From assembly GCA_031272185.1 (NCBI GenBank), contig JAISUG010000002.1, positions 1 to 53,670 of the forward strand: 53,670 nt of DNA, read 5' to 3'. Numbering within the stretch: the first letter of the stretch is position 1; every line of letters starts with the position of its first letter. Positions 1 through 6,485 of this stretch are shown piece by piece. This stretch comes from Lachnospiraceae bacterium. Lineage in GTDB: Bacteria > Bacillota > Clostridia > Lachnospirales > Lachnospiraceae. A model generated the notes under the pieces. It was given only the letters and a program-made list of their open reading frames with translations. It had not been told where the DNA came from and made no database searches. The translations under genes and the position numbers were made by a program.

Positions 1-2
1 GA

Positions 3-503
3 TCAAGGAAGTTTTCATCGACAAATGAGTCGATTTCGACAAAGCATATCAAGATATGTCAATTTATCCCAATCTTCGCTCTTGACAGGCGGTGCGCAAA
101 TGATTACTATGGGCGCAACGACAAACCTGCGGGCGACCCGAACGGGGATGACGACGGCGATGGTTGGAGCAACCAGGCGGAGATCAATGCGGGCACGGAT
201 CCAAACGACCCGAACAGCAAACCCCTGGGCGACCCGAATGCAGACGACGACGGCGATGGATGGAGCAACGACGCAGAATACGCCCATGGCACGGACCGCA
301 GCTCCAAATCCAGCAAGCCCGCGGGAATCATGCTCTTCGCAGGGGGCGGCTTGGGAAGGGCCCTGGCGACAGGCGGCCTGGGCGCCAAGATAGGCGCAGC
401 CATAGGCGCCCAGGCAGTCCTCATCTGTGCCGCGCTGGCCCTGCTGCTCCTTTGGAAGCGGCGCAAAAGCGGGGGCGGCACGGACGCAACCGGCGGCAAG
501 TGA
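3..503 (+). CDS. C-terminal part of a cell-surface protein with calcium-binding repeats (5' partial)
   Basis: This reading frame is open to the left edge and ends at TGA 501-503. From about position 111 it encodes two copies of a thrombospondin type-3-like acidic motif (DPNGDDDGDGWSN and DPNADDDGDGWSN followed by AEINAGTDP or AEYAHGTD). These are known calcium-binding repeats of secreted proteins. They are followed by a Ser/Gly linker, a hydrophobic segment (IGAQAVLICAALALLLLW) and a KRRK stop-transfer tail, so the protein should be anchored with its repeats outside the cell. The first ~110 bases are clearly AT-richer and translate into unremarkable sequence here, while the neighbouring frame reads IKEVFIDK-stop-VDFDKAYQDM. 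The true upstream frame is therefore uncertain and a frameshift or remnant is possible. Confidence 0.5.
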   Translation, partial: SRKFSSTNESISTKHIKICQFIPIFALDRRCANDYYGRNDKPAGDPNGDDDGDGWSNQAEINAGTDPNDPNSKPLGDPNADDDGDGWSNDAEYAHGTDRSSKSSKPAGIMLFAGGGLGRALATGGLGAKIGAAIGAQAVLICAALALLLLWKRRKSGGGTDATGGK

Positions 504-544
504 TACACACGAGAAGTTTCGCACATAAGCATATTTGATAAAAT

Positions 545-584
545 CACAAGCCCCGGGGGATGCACATCTCCCCCAGGGCTTGTG
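545..584. terminator. Perfect-arm hairpin downstream of the surface-protein gene
   Basis: Arms CACAAGCCCCGGGGGA and TCTCCCCCAGGGCTTGTG form a long GC-rich stem around a short loop about 40 bases after the stop codon. There is no downstream T-run on the plus strand, so it may act as an mRNA-end hairpin rather than a classical intrinsic terminator. Confidence 0.5.
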
Positions 585-604
585 AAATTGCCAATTATTT
601 CATG

Positions 605-633
605 TTGATTTTCGAAAGTTCATTTGGTATAAC
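605..633 (+). promoter_or_regulatory. Sigma-A promoter of the small-peptide (toxin-like) transcript
   Basis: TTGATT (605-610), a 17-base spacer and TATAAC (628-633). The predicted start is near 640, about 110 bases upstream of the peptide start codon at 750. Confidence 0.75.
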
Positions 634-749
634 TATCTATAGACGTGTCGGATACATGCGTACTGAAGCGGTAGGCGGTTTGTCCCTCTCCAGAGGGACT
701 GGACCCTCTGTTCACATAGTGTTTCAACTGGTGAAAGGAGGGCCTGCTT

Positions 750-866
750 ATGAGCGAATTCGAGAAAATGATGCTGCTCATGAGAGTGATAGAGATTCTC
801 TTCACTTTCGTGAAGTACATACTCAAGAATATCAATCAAAAAAGCAACCGCCACACCCAAGGCTAA
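750..866 (+). CDS. 38-residue hydrophobic peptide, putative type I toxin
   Basis: ATG 750 follows a strong ribosome site (AAAGGAGG, 735-742) at 7-base spacing. The peptide begins MSEFEKMMLLMRVIEILFTF and ends with a basic tail containing NINQKSNRHTQG, so it is one amphipathic or membrane helix plus a charged end. That is the usual architecture of holin-like type I toxins of Firmicutes. The stop codon lies inside the loop of the bidirectional terminator at 838-878. A strong promoter faces it from 946-974 and should make an antisense RNA. I recognise the architecture rather than a specific named family. A small membrane peptide with another role is the alternative. Confidence 0.65.
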   Translation: MSEFEKMMLLMRVIEILFTFVKYILKNINQKSNRHTQG

Positions 867-878
867 AGTTGCTTTTTT
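838..878. terminator. Bidirectional intrinsic terminator overlapping the peptide gene 3' end
   Basis: AAAAAAGCAAC (838-848) pairs with GTTGCTTTTTT (868-878). The T-run follows the stem on the plus strand, and the A-run supplies a T-run on the minus strand. It can therefore end both the peptide mRNA and the facing antisense RNA, which would leave about 40 bases of mutual complementarity. Confidence 0.85.
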
Positions 879-939
879 GACTTTCTCCTAGGGACAAACC
901 GCCTATCACGTACGCATGTACATCCGGCACGTCCTTTAT
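838..939 (-). ncRNA. Putative antisense (antitoxin) RNA facing the small-peptide gene
   Basis: Inferred from the minus-strand promoter at 974-946 and the bidirectional terminator at 878-838. The transcript would be about 100 nt and complementary to the last codons and 3' end of the peptide mRNA. No ORF with a ribosome site lies in it. Converging RNAs that share a terminator match the known layout of Fst/par-type loci. Confidence 0.55.
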
Positions 940-945
940 GTCTAC

Positions 946-974
946 ATCATAGCATCTCACTTGGGGCTTGTCAA
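946..974 (-). promoter_or_regulatory. Sigma-A promoter for the antisense RNA
   Basis: On the minus strand TTGACA (974-969), a 17-base spacer and TATGAT (951-946). This is closer to consensus than the toxin-side promoter, as expected if the antisense RNA must be in excess. Confidence 0.8.
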
Positions 975-1057
975 TGGTTTTTTCCAGGGCAGCCGCCTCG
1001 GCGGCGGAGTGCCCTGTAACATTCACGTAGGTGCGAAGTCATTTATAAAAATAATAG

Positions 1058-1086
1058 TGGACAGTGTGTACAACATGTGCTATTAT
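1058..1086 (+). promoter_or_regulatory. Promoter of the thiamine transport operon
   Basis: TGGACA (1058-1063), 17 bases, TATTAT (1081-1086), with an overlapping TATGAT at 1084-1089. It lies directly upstream of the TPP riboswitch. Confidence 0.6.
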
Positions 1087-1105
1087 GATGGCGCACACAA
1101 TTTCA

Positions 1106-1200
1106 TACGGCGGGGTGCTGGCGCTGTGCCGGCTGAGACTGCATGACATGCAGAACCCTTGAACCTGATCTGAGTAATGTCAGCGTAGGGAAATGCCGAC
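1106..1200 (+). promoter_or_regulatory. TPP (thiamine pyrophosphate) riboswitch aptamer
   Basis: The conserved core is present in order: GGGGTGC at 1112, GGCTGAGA near 1131, ACCCTTGAACCTGATCTGAG from 1155, then TCAGCGTAGGGAA to 1192. CGGC (1108-1111) and GCCG (1195-1198) close helix P1. The terminator at 1250-1279 is the likely expression platform. TPP binding should switch off the downstream uptake genes, which fits their predicted role. Confidence 0.95.
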
Positions 1201-1249
1201 AGGGCGTGAATTGGTATATATTGCCAAGTTTGCTACCCAAAAGGATACC

Positions 1250-1279
1250 AAGCGCAGACTGTAAGGTCGGTGCTTTTTT
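1250..1279 (+). terminator. Riboswitch expression-platform terminator
   Basis: AAGCGCAGAC (1250-1259) pairs with GTCGGTGCTT (1266-1275) with one mismatch, followed by six T residues. It stands between the aptamer and the first gene, as in transcription-attenuating TPP switches. Confidence 0.85.
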
Positions 1280-1334
1280 CTTTGCTGTGCATCAAAAGGC
1301 AGAAATGGCGAGAGTATTCAAGAAGGGAGAAACC

Positions 1335-1649
1335 ATGAGCGAAAAAACAAAACAGCCGGAGGCGAGCATCGCCATCCAGGTGCTGCCAAAGGTGGAGGGA
1401 GAAGAGGTGATCCGCGTGGTGGATGCGGTGATCGCTTACATCAAGGGGACGGGACTGCCCACATTCGTGGGGCCTTTCGAGACCACATTTGAGGGTGATT
1501 TCGACAGGATATGGGATATTGCCAAGGAGTGCCAAAAGATCTGCATCCGGGAGGGGGCTCCGGCGGTATCTTCCTATATCAAGGTGGCGTTGAACCCGGG
1601 GAGCGGGGTGTGGAGCATTGACAAAAAGGTCGCGAAGCACCATGAGTAA
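1335..1649 (+). CDS. Thiamine-binding protein of the MTH1187/YkoF (DUF77) family
   Basis: A 104-residue cytosolic protein without a signal peptide. The ferredoxin-like core (SIAIQVLPKVEGEEVIRVVD, then GLPTFVGPFETTFEGDFDRI) is typical of the MTH1187/YkoF family. Members bind the thiamine or pyrimidine moiety and are often encoded with thiamine ABC transporters. ATG 1335 was chosen over the longer in-frame ORF because GAAGGGAG sits 5 bases upstream and the extension would run back through the riboswitch terminator. It is the first gene behind the TPP riboswitch and overlaps the permease start by 8 bases, so translation is probably coupled. Confidence 0.85.
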   Translation: MSEKTKQPEASIAIQVLPKVEGEEVIRVVDAVIAYIKGTGLPTFVGPFETTFEGDFDRIWDIAKECQKICIREGAPAVSSYIKVALNPGSGVWSIDKKVAKHHE

Positions 1650-2394
1650 TGGCAAATACCCGGTGGTTTTTTTTGCTGTCTTGATAATAGTCTGGCAGTG
1701 CATTAGTTCGTTTGGACTGGTTCCGGCGTTTATGCTGCCGTCGCCTGTGGCGGTGGCAAAGGCATTTGTGACGGATCTGCCGCTTCTGGCCATGCACTCG
1801 GTCACCACACTGGGGGAAGCTGCGTTGGGGTTGGCTCTCAGCGTGGTTATGGCGGTGTTATTCGCTGTGTTGATGGACAGGTTCGCTGCCGTGAAAAAGA
1901 CGCTGTACCCGGTGGCGGTTGTGACCCAGACCGTGCCCACCATAGCCGTGGCGCCCCTTCTGGTGCTGTGGATGGGGTATGGGGTGGCGCCAAAGATTGC
2001 GGTCATTTTCATCACGTGCTTTTTTCCCGTGCTGATCGGCCTGTATGGCGGGCTTTCGAGCGTGGAACCGGCGATGCTGCGGCTGATGAAGTCCATGGGT
2101 GCGACGTACCTGCAGATGCTTACACACGTGAAGTTCCCATACGCATTGGGGGCGTTTTTTTCGGGGCTGCGCATATCCGCCACCTATGCAGTGGTGGGGG
2201 CGGTGATTTCCGAATGGCTGGGCGGCAACAGCGGACTGGGGGTCTATATGACCAGGGTACGCAAGGGGTATGCATTTGACAAGATGTTTGCGGTCATCAT
2301 ATTGATCACGATAATCAGTCTGGTGCTGATACGGTTGGTGGACGCGCTCCATAGGGCCCTGACGCCTTGGGAGCGGGCAAAGAGTGAGCGGTAG
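1642..2394 (+). CDS. ABC transporter permease for a thiamine precursor (ThiX-like, BPD family)
   Basis: A 250-residue integral membrane protein with about six hydrophobic segments. It has the cytoplasmic EAA loop (LMKSMGATYLQMLTHVKFPYALGAFFSGLR) of binding-protein-dependent permeases in the SsuC/TauC/ThiX class, which couples to the ATPase. ATG 1642 is preferred over an upstream TTG at 1618 because the extension MTKRSRST has no ribosome site. It overlaps the thiamine-binding gene and precedes a THI5-like binding protein and an ATPase, forming a complete importer under TPP control. Its last ~40 bases recur in the following spacer. Confidence 0.88.
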   Translation: MSNGKYPVVFFAVLIIVWQCISSFGLVPAFMLPSPVAVAKAFVTDLPLLAMHSVTTLGEAALGLALSVVMAVLFAVLMDRFAAVKKTLYPVAVVTQTVPTIAVAPLLVLWMGYGVAPKIAVIFITCFFPVLIGLYGGLSSVEPAMLRLMKSMGATYLQMLTHVKFPYALGAFFSGLRISATYAVVGAVISEWLGGNSGLGVYMTRVRKGYAFDKMFAVIILITIISLVLIRLVDALHRALTPWERAKSER

Positions 2395-2528
2395 GGGCGA
2401 ATGCGAGGGCGAGGGCGAGGGCGAGGGCGAGGAAGAGGAAGAGGAAGAGGAAGAGAGGGGCCTGTGGAGTCCAGGGTCCTGATGCCTTGGGAACGTGTGA
2501 AGAGCGAGCGGTAGGGGCGCATGAGAGG
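2353..2528 (+). repeat. Diverged copy of the permease gene 3' end plus a 6-bp microsatellite
   Basis: The gene end at 2353-2408 (TGACGCCTTGGGAGCGGGCA through GCGGTAGGGGCGAATG) recurs at 2473-2528 with several substitutions, at a period of 120 bases. The copy carries the same TAG. Between them lies a purine microsatellite built from GAGGGC and GAGGAA hexamers at 2405-2456. Confidence 0.85.
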
Positions 2529-2597
2529 ACGGGGCGGAGCAGGGGCCTGGCAGGATGGGTGATGCGTGCCCGAGACTTAGAGAGTGAGGTATGGACC

Positions 2598-3653
2598 ATG
2601 AAAGAGTACGGTGGGATGTCATTTATAGACCATGTGAAATGGGTTAGTAGGTTTGCGGGTTTGACTGCTTTGGCGGTGCTGACGGCGGCGACGTTGACGT
2701 CATGCGGCGGCGGGGCGGGTTCGGGTCCGGAAAATGGCAATGCGGCGGCGGCGAAACCAACCAAAGTGACTGTGGTGCTGGACTGGACGCCCAATACGAA
2801 CCACACGGGGCTGTATGTGGCCCAGGCGAAAGGGTTCTACGCTGACGAGGGGCTGGATGTGGAAATCATGCAGCCGCCTGAAGATGGGGCCAATGCCCTG
2901 GTGGCGGCAGGGAAAGCGGAGTTTGGCATAGGTTTCCAGGACACCATGGCCTCGGCGCTGGCTGCCGATCCCGCGCTGCCCATAACAGCCGTCGCCGCTG
3001 TCATCCAGCACAACACCTCGGGGCTGATTTCGGCAAAGGGGAAAGGCATCGACTCATTCAAGGCATTGGAAGGGAAAAACTACGCGACTTGGGACACGCC
3101 ATTGGAAAAGGCGGTGATCGGCGCCTGCATGGCTGCGGAGGGCGGCGACGTGACCAAAGTGACATTCATCCCCAGCACCGTGACCAATGTGCTGACTGCG
3201 CTCGCCGCGGACATCGACACAGTGTGGGTGTACGAGGGGTGGGACGTGGTGGCCGCCCAGGTGGAAGGGTTCGAATACAACTACCTGGACTTCGCCAAGA
3301 CATCGCCCGTGCTGGATTATTACACGCCGGTCATCATCTCCGGGGACAAATTCCTGTCTGATTCCCCGGACGTGGCCAAGAGGTTCCTGCGTGCCACGGG
3401 CAAAGGGTACGAATACTGCGCAAAAAACCCAGGGGAGGCGGCGGACATACTGCTGGCTGCGGCGCCGGAACTGGATGCGGCGCTGGTAAAGGCCTCGCAG
3501 GAATTCCTGGCCGGGCAGTATGTGGCGGAGCAGGAGAGCTGGGGGTACATCGACCCCGCAAGGTGGGAAGCATTTTATGATTGGGCGTACAAAAATGGCG
3601 TCGTAGCGAAGGAACTGGGCGCAAGCGGGTTCTCCAACGCATATTTGGACTAG
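2598..3653 (+). CDS. NMT1/THI5-like substrate-binding lipoprotein (thiamine pyrimidine precursor uptake)
   Basis: A 351-residue lipoprotein. After a short basic N-terminus comes a signal segment ending in the lipobox LTSC (about residues 31-34), then a Gly/Asn-rich linker. The mature domain starts VTVVLDWTPNTNHTGLYVAQ and continues KGFYADEGLDVEI, the hallmark of the NMT1/THI5/ThiY family, which binds formylaminopyrimidine or HMP precursors. ATG 2598 was chosen because it places a normal signal peptide next to the start. Upstream in-frame sequence is the duplicated tail of the permease gene. The position between permease and ATPase under a TPP riboswitch supports the substrate assignment, but the exact ligand cannot be read from sequence. 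Confidence 0.88.
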   Translation: MKEYGGMSFIDHVKWVSRFAGLTALAVLTAATLTSCGGGAGSGPENGNAAAAKPTKVTVVLDWTPNTNHTGLYVAQAKGFYADEGLDVEIMQPPEDGANALVAAGKAEFGIGFQDTMASALAADPALPITAVAAVIQHNTSGLISAKGKGIDSFKALEGKNYATWDTPLEKAVIGACMAAEGGDVTKVTFIPSTVTNVLTALAADIDTVWVYEGWDVVAAQVEGFEYNYLDFAKTSPVLDYYTPVIISGDKFLSDSPDVAKRFLRATGKGYEYCAKNPGEAADILLAAAPELDAALVKASQEFLAGQYVAEQESWGYIDPARWEAFYDWAYKNGVVAKELGASGFSNAYLD

Positions 3654-3779
3654 CAGCTGTTGTTGCCCACAGGATTTTGTTGCGGGCGCATCTGCAATAA
3701 CCAGAGTCGTATACAGTCAGGCCTGCCTGCGCCATGACTTTCGGACGCATTGGCATGTCCGCAATAGTCAGAGGGAAAC

Positions 3780-4697
3780 ATGGATACGGATAACCGTGTT
3801 GTTGATGGTGAAATATTGGAAATGCTGCCGACCCGCCCCTTTTTCGAGGCTAGGGGCATTTCAAAAAACTACGAGGGCGAGCCGGTGATCCGGGATGTGG
3901 ACCTGTACATAAACAGGGGTGAGATCGTGTCCCTGGTAGGGCCCAGCGGGATCGGGAAAACCACCTTGTTTACCGTGCTTTCGGGGCTGGAAAAACCCGA
4001 TGGGGGGGCGGTTTTTCTGGCAGGGGAGGATGTCAGCGCCCAGGCGGGGCGGGTGGGGTACATGCTCCAGGAAGACCTGCTGCTGCCGTTCAAAACGGTG
4101 GAGGAAAATGTGGCGATGCCGCTGATACTGGGGGGCGAGAAAAGGCGCCCCGCCATCAAAAAGGTGCAGCCATATCTGGAGGCATTTGGCCTTGCGGGGA
4201 CAGGCGGGAAATACCCGGCGCAGCTTTCGGGGGGGATGCGCCAGCGGGCCGCGTTTTTGCGGGCGTATCTGTTTCGCTCGGACATGATGCTGCTGGATGA
4301 ACCATTTTCCGCATTGGACGCATTGACCAAATCCGCCATGGAGCAGTGGTTCCATCGGATCGCGCGGGAAACCGGGGTCACTGCGCTGCTCATCACACAC
4401 GACATCGAGGAGGCGGTGCTGCTCTCGGATCGGATATACCTGATGGGCGGCCACCCCGGGAGGATCACAGCCCAGGTGGACGTGGCGTCTGCCAAACGGG
4501 GTGACGCAGCGTGGGGGAAAGGCACGGCCACACCGAATCGGCTTCGGGAAAGGCCGGGTAGCATGGTAGCACCTGAGGGGATAAGGGAAAGGCCGGACGG
4601 GGCCGCTGTGGGCAATCCTTGGGTGTGGGGGGGCATGACCGATGCCCTGCGCAAGATCAAGGAAGACGTGACGGAGATGGTGATGCACGGGGTATGA
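3780..4697 (+). CDS. ABC transporter ATPase for the thiamine precursor importer (ThiZ/SsuB/TauB type)
   Basis: 305 residues. Walker A VGPSGIGKTT (53-62), Q-loop MLQEDLLLPF, signature LSGGMRQRAAFLRAYLF, Walker B MLLDEPFSALD and switch His LLITHD are all present, so it should hydrolyse ATP. Members of this subfamily are usually about 250 residues. Here the C-terminal part holds an extra repetitive stretch (TATPNRLRERPGS / MVAPEGIRERPDGA) inserted before the final helix. A GAGGGA ribosome site precedes ATG 3780 by 4 bases. It is the last gene of the riboswitch-controlled set. Confidence 0.88.
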   Translation: MDTDNRVVDGEILEMLPTRPFFEARGISKNYEGEPVIRDVDLYINRGEIVSLVGPSGIGKTTLFTVLSGLEKPDGGAVFLAGEDVSAQAGRVGYMLQEDLLLPFKTVEENVAMPLILGGEKRRPAIKKVQPYLEAFGLAGTGGKYPAQLSGGMRQRAAFLRAYLFRSDMMLLDEPFSALDALTKSAMEQWFHRIARETGVTALLITHDIEEAVLLSDRIYLMGGHPGRITAQVDVASAKRGDAAWGKGTATPNRLRERPGSMVAPEGIRERPDGAAVGNPWVWGGMTDALRKIKEDVTEMVMHGV

Positions 4698-4837
4698 GCG
4701 GCCGCAAGACACCAAATGAGGACGGAGCGGTGCATGGAAACAGTGGATGGGAACGGCGGATTGCCGCAAAAGAGCACAACAAGTTGCGTATTATCACGCA
4801 AAAAGACGCAAAACCGCCGAAAACCCGATAAAATCAC

Positions 4838-4866
4838 TTGAAATACCTGGCAGCATTTGCTATAAT
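4838..4866 (+). promoter_or_regulatory. Promoter of pfp
   Basis: TTGAAA (4838-4843), 17-base spacer, TATAAT (4861-4866). The start codon is only about 25 bases beyond the expected transcription start. Confidence 0.88.
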
Positions 4867-4896
4867 CGAATCCAACCATGAAGGGAGGTTCTGCAA

Positions 4897-6129
4897 ATGA
4901 AACGCAATGTGATCGTCGGGCAGTCGGGCGGGCCCACCGCAGTCATCAATTCCAGTTTGGCAGGGGTTTACAAGACCGCGAAGGACAGGGGGTTCAACAA
5001 GATTTACGGGATGCTCCATGGCATCCAGGGTTTTTTGGACGAGCAGTATATTGATTTGTCCAAGCAGATCAAAAACGACCTGGACATCGAACTTTTGAAA
5101 CGCACCCCATCTGCCTTTTTGGGCACTTGCCGTTTCAAACTTCCGGACATCCACGAGAACAAGGAGATATATGAGCGGATCTTCCAGATACTAAACAAGC
5201 TGGAAATCGACAGTTTCATATACATCGGCGGCAACGACTCCATGGACACGATCAAGAAGCTGTCCGACTACGCCATCCTCACGGGGCAGAAACAGAAATT
5301 CATCGGCGCGCCAAAAACCATCGACAATGACCTGGCGCTCACGGACCACACGCCGGGGTATGGGAGCGCGGCCAAATACATCGGCACCTCCGTGAAGGAA
5401 ATCATCCGGGACGGACTGAGCCAGAGCTACAAGAAAGAGATCGTCACCATCGTGGAAATCATGGGGCGCAATGCGGGCTGGCTCACGGGCGCGGCGGCGC
5501 TTTCCAAAGGCGAGGACTGCGACGGGCCGGACCTCATCTACCTGCCGGAGCTGCCATTCGACCCGAAGAAATTCCTGGAACACCTCAAAACCCTCCTCAA
5601 GAAAAAGTCCGCAGTGGTTGTGGCTGTGAGCGAAGGGATCAAGCTGGAAGATGGGCGCTACGTGTGCGAGCTGTCGGTTTCCAACGACTATGTGGACGCT
5701 TTCGGCCACAAACAGCTCACGGGCACGGCGGACTACCTAGCGAATTTCGTGGCTAGGGAACTGAACATCAAGACCAGGGGCATTGAGCTTTCCACACTGC
5801 AGCGCAGCGCATCCCACCTTGCGTCCAGGGTGGATATCAACGAAGCGTTCATGGTGGGCGGCGCGGCGGTGAAAGCCGCCGACGAGGGCGACACCGGGAA
5901 GATGGTGGTCATTGACCGCGTGTCCGATGACCCCTACCAGTGCTCCACGGGCATCTATGACGTGCACAAGATCGCCAACGACGAGAAGCTGGTACCCAGG
6001 AACTGGATAACGAGGGACGGCACCTATGTGACCAATGAGTTCGTGGACTACGTGACGCCCCTCATCCAGGGCGACTACCAGCCCGTGATGGTGGAAGGTA
6101 TACCGCGACACTTGGTGCTGGTGAAGTAA
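4897..6129 (+). CDS. pfp: Pyrophosphate-dependent 6-phosphofructokinase
   Basis: 410 residues, full length. It phosphorylates fructose 6-phosphate in glycolysis and is reversible when PPi is the donor. The phosphoryl-donor motif reads GGNDS (111-115), with Asp where ATP enzymes have Gly. The catalytic loop reads PKTIDND (139-145), with Lys where ATP enzymes have Gly. Both changes are the established markers of PPi specificity. MGRNAGWL and the substrate-binding EGI follow. AAGGGAGG lies 8 bases before ATG 4897, behind its own consensus promoter. Its last 18 bases, stop included, recur three times downstream, and an internal fragment (5281-5316) recurs near 7132. Confidence 0.93.
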   Translation: MKRNVIVGQSGGPTAVINSSLAGVYKTAKDRGFNKIYGMLHGIQGFLDEQYIDLSKQIKNDLDIELLKRTPSAFLGTCRFKLPDIHENKEIYERIFQILNKLEIDSFIYIGGNDSMDTIKKLSDYAILTGQKQKFIGAPKTIDNDLALTDHTPGYGSAAKYIGTSVKEIIRDGLSQSYKKEIVTIVEIMGRNAGWLTGAAALSKGEDCDGPDLIYLPELPFDPKKFLEHLKTLLKKKSAVVVAVSEGIKLEDGRYVCELSVSNDYVDAFGHKQLTGTADYLANFVARELNIKTRGIELSTLQRSASHLASRVDINEAFMVGGAAVKAADEGDTGKMVVIDRVSDDPYQCSTGIYDVHKIANDEKLVPRNWITRDGTYVTNEFVDYVTPLIQGDYQPVMVEGIPRHLVLVK

Positions 6130-6305
6130 AGCATGCGGTAAGTGTAGGGCACCAAGGGTCGGGGTGATGGAGCCGGATCACATCTTTTGAGGATGGTGTG
6201 TGCCGCTCCATCACCCTCGGCACGTCTTGGTGCTGGTGAAGTAAAGCATCACGTCTTGGTGCTGGTGAAGTAATCGAAGCGGCACCGCTCGTGCCGGTGA
6301 AGTGA
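6112..6305 (+). repeat. Three extra copies of the pfp 3' terminus with stop codon
   Basis: The gene end CTTGGTGCTGGTGAAGTAA (6112-6130) recurs at 6226-6244 and 6255-6273, exact in both. It recurs again in degenerate form (CTCGTGCCGGTGAAGTGA) at 6288-6305. Each copy ends in a stop codon. Confidence 0.9.
6162..6216. repeat. 12-bp perfect inverted repeat in the pfp 3' region
   Basis: GGGTGATGGAGC (6162-6173) and GCTCCATCACCC (6205-6216) with a 31-base loop. It may protect the mRNA end or be another product of local duplication and inversion. No T-run follows. Confidence 0.6.
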
Positions 6306-6320
6306 TCGATGGAAAGTATG

Positions 6321-6360
6321 AAAAAACCAGCCGCACCCTAATGGCGGCTGGTTTTTATTT
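6321..6360. terminator. Bidirectional terminator between pfp and csoR
   Basis: AAACCAGCCGC (6324-6334) pairs perfectly with GCGGCTGGTTT (6344-6354). T-rich sequence follows on the plus strand, and an A-run (6321-6326) serves the minus strand. It should stop both pfp and the convergent csoR-type gene. Confidence 0.92.
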
Positions 6361-6485
6361 ACATTTTTTGTCTGATAACGAACTCTTTAGACAATTCTGA
6401 CAGATTACCGGGGAAATTTTGTGCAATATTACATCCCCCCATTAGGGTTGCGCAGGGTATACGGCGGTGGTAAAATCGATATATC
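6361..6485. other. Short non-coding stretch at the csoR 3' side
   Basis: AT-rich spacer with no supportable ORF. It contains TCCCCCCATTAGGG (6433-6446), which loosely resembles a CsoR-type C-tract/G-tract operator but lies downstream of the repressor gene. Confidence 0.3.

Larger units (their letters stand above)
672..905. repeat. 16-bp inverted repeat bracketing the toxin-like peptide gene
   Basis: TAGGCGGTTTGTCCCT at 672-687 is exactly repeated in inverse orientation at 890-905. The left arm lies in the 5' leader and is followed by a compact hairpin (GTCCCTCT 682-689, AGAGGGAC 692-699). The right arm lies just beyond the terminator. A read-through mRNA could fold back on itself. The leftward antisense RNA would carry the same 16 bases as the mRNA leader, not their complement. 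Confidence 0.75.

Noticed and set aside
2-110. UGA read as tryptophan near the left edge
   Set aside because: Frame 2 would read through several TGA codons, but all other genes in the window use TGA as a normal stop, so an altered code is not supported.
545-584. Classical rho-independent terminator
   Set aside because: The stem is strong but lacks a T-run, so it is listed only as a hairpin with moderate confidence.
916-1146. Plus-strand ORF between the toxin-like locus and the riboswitch
   Set aside because: It crosses the antisense promoter and the riboswitch aptamer and has no ribosome site.
6433-6446. CsoR-like operator TCCCCCCATTAGGG
   Set aside because: It is downstream of the repressor gene, poorly symmetric, and no promoter overlaps it. 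The match is too weak to annotate as an operator.
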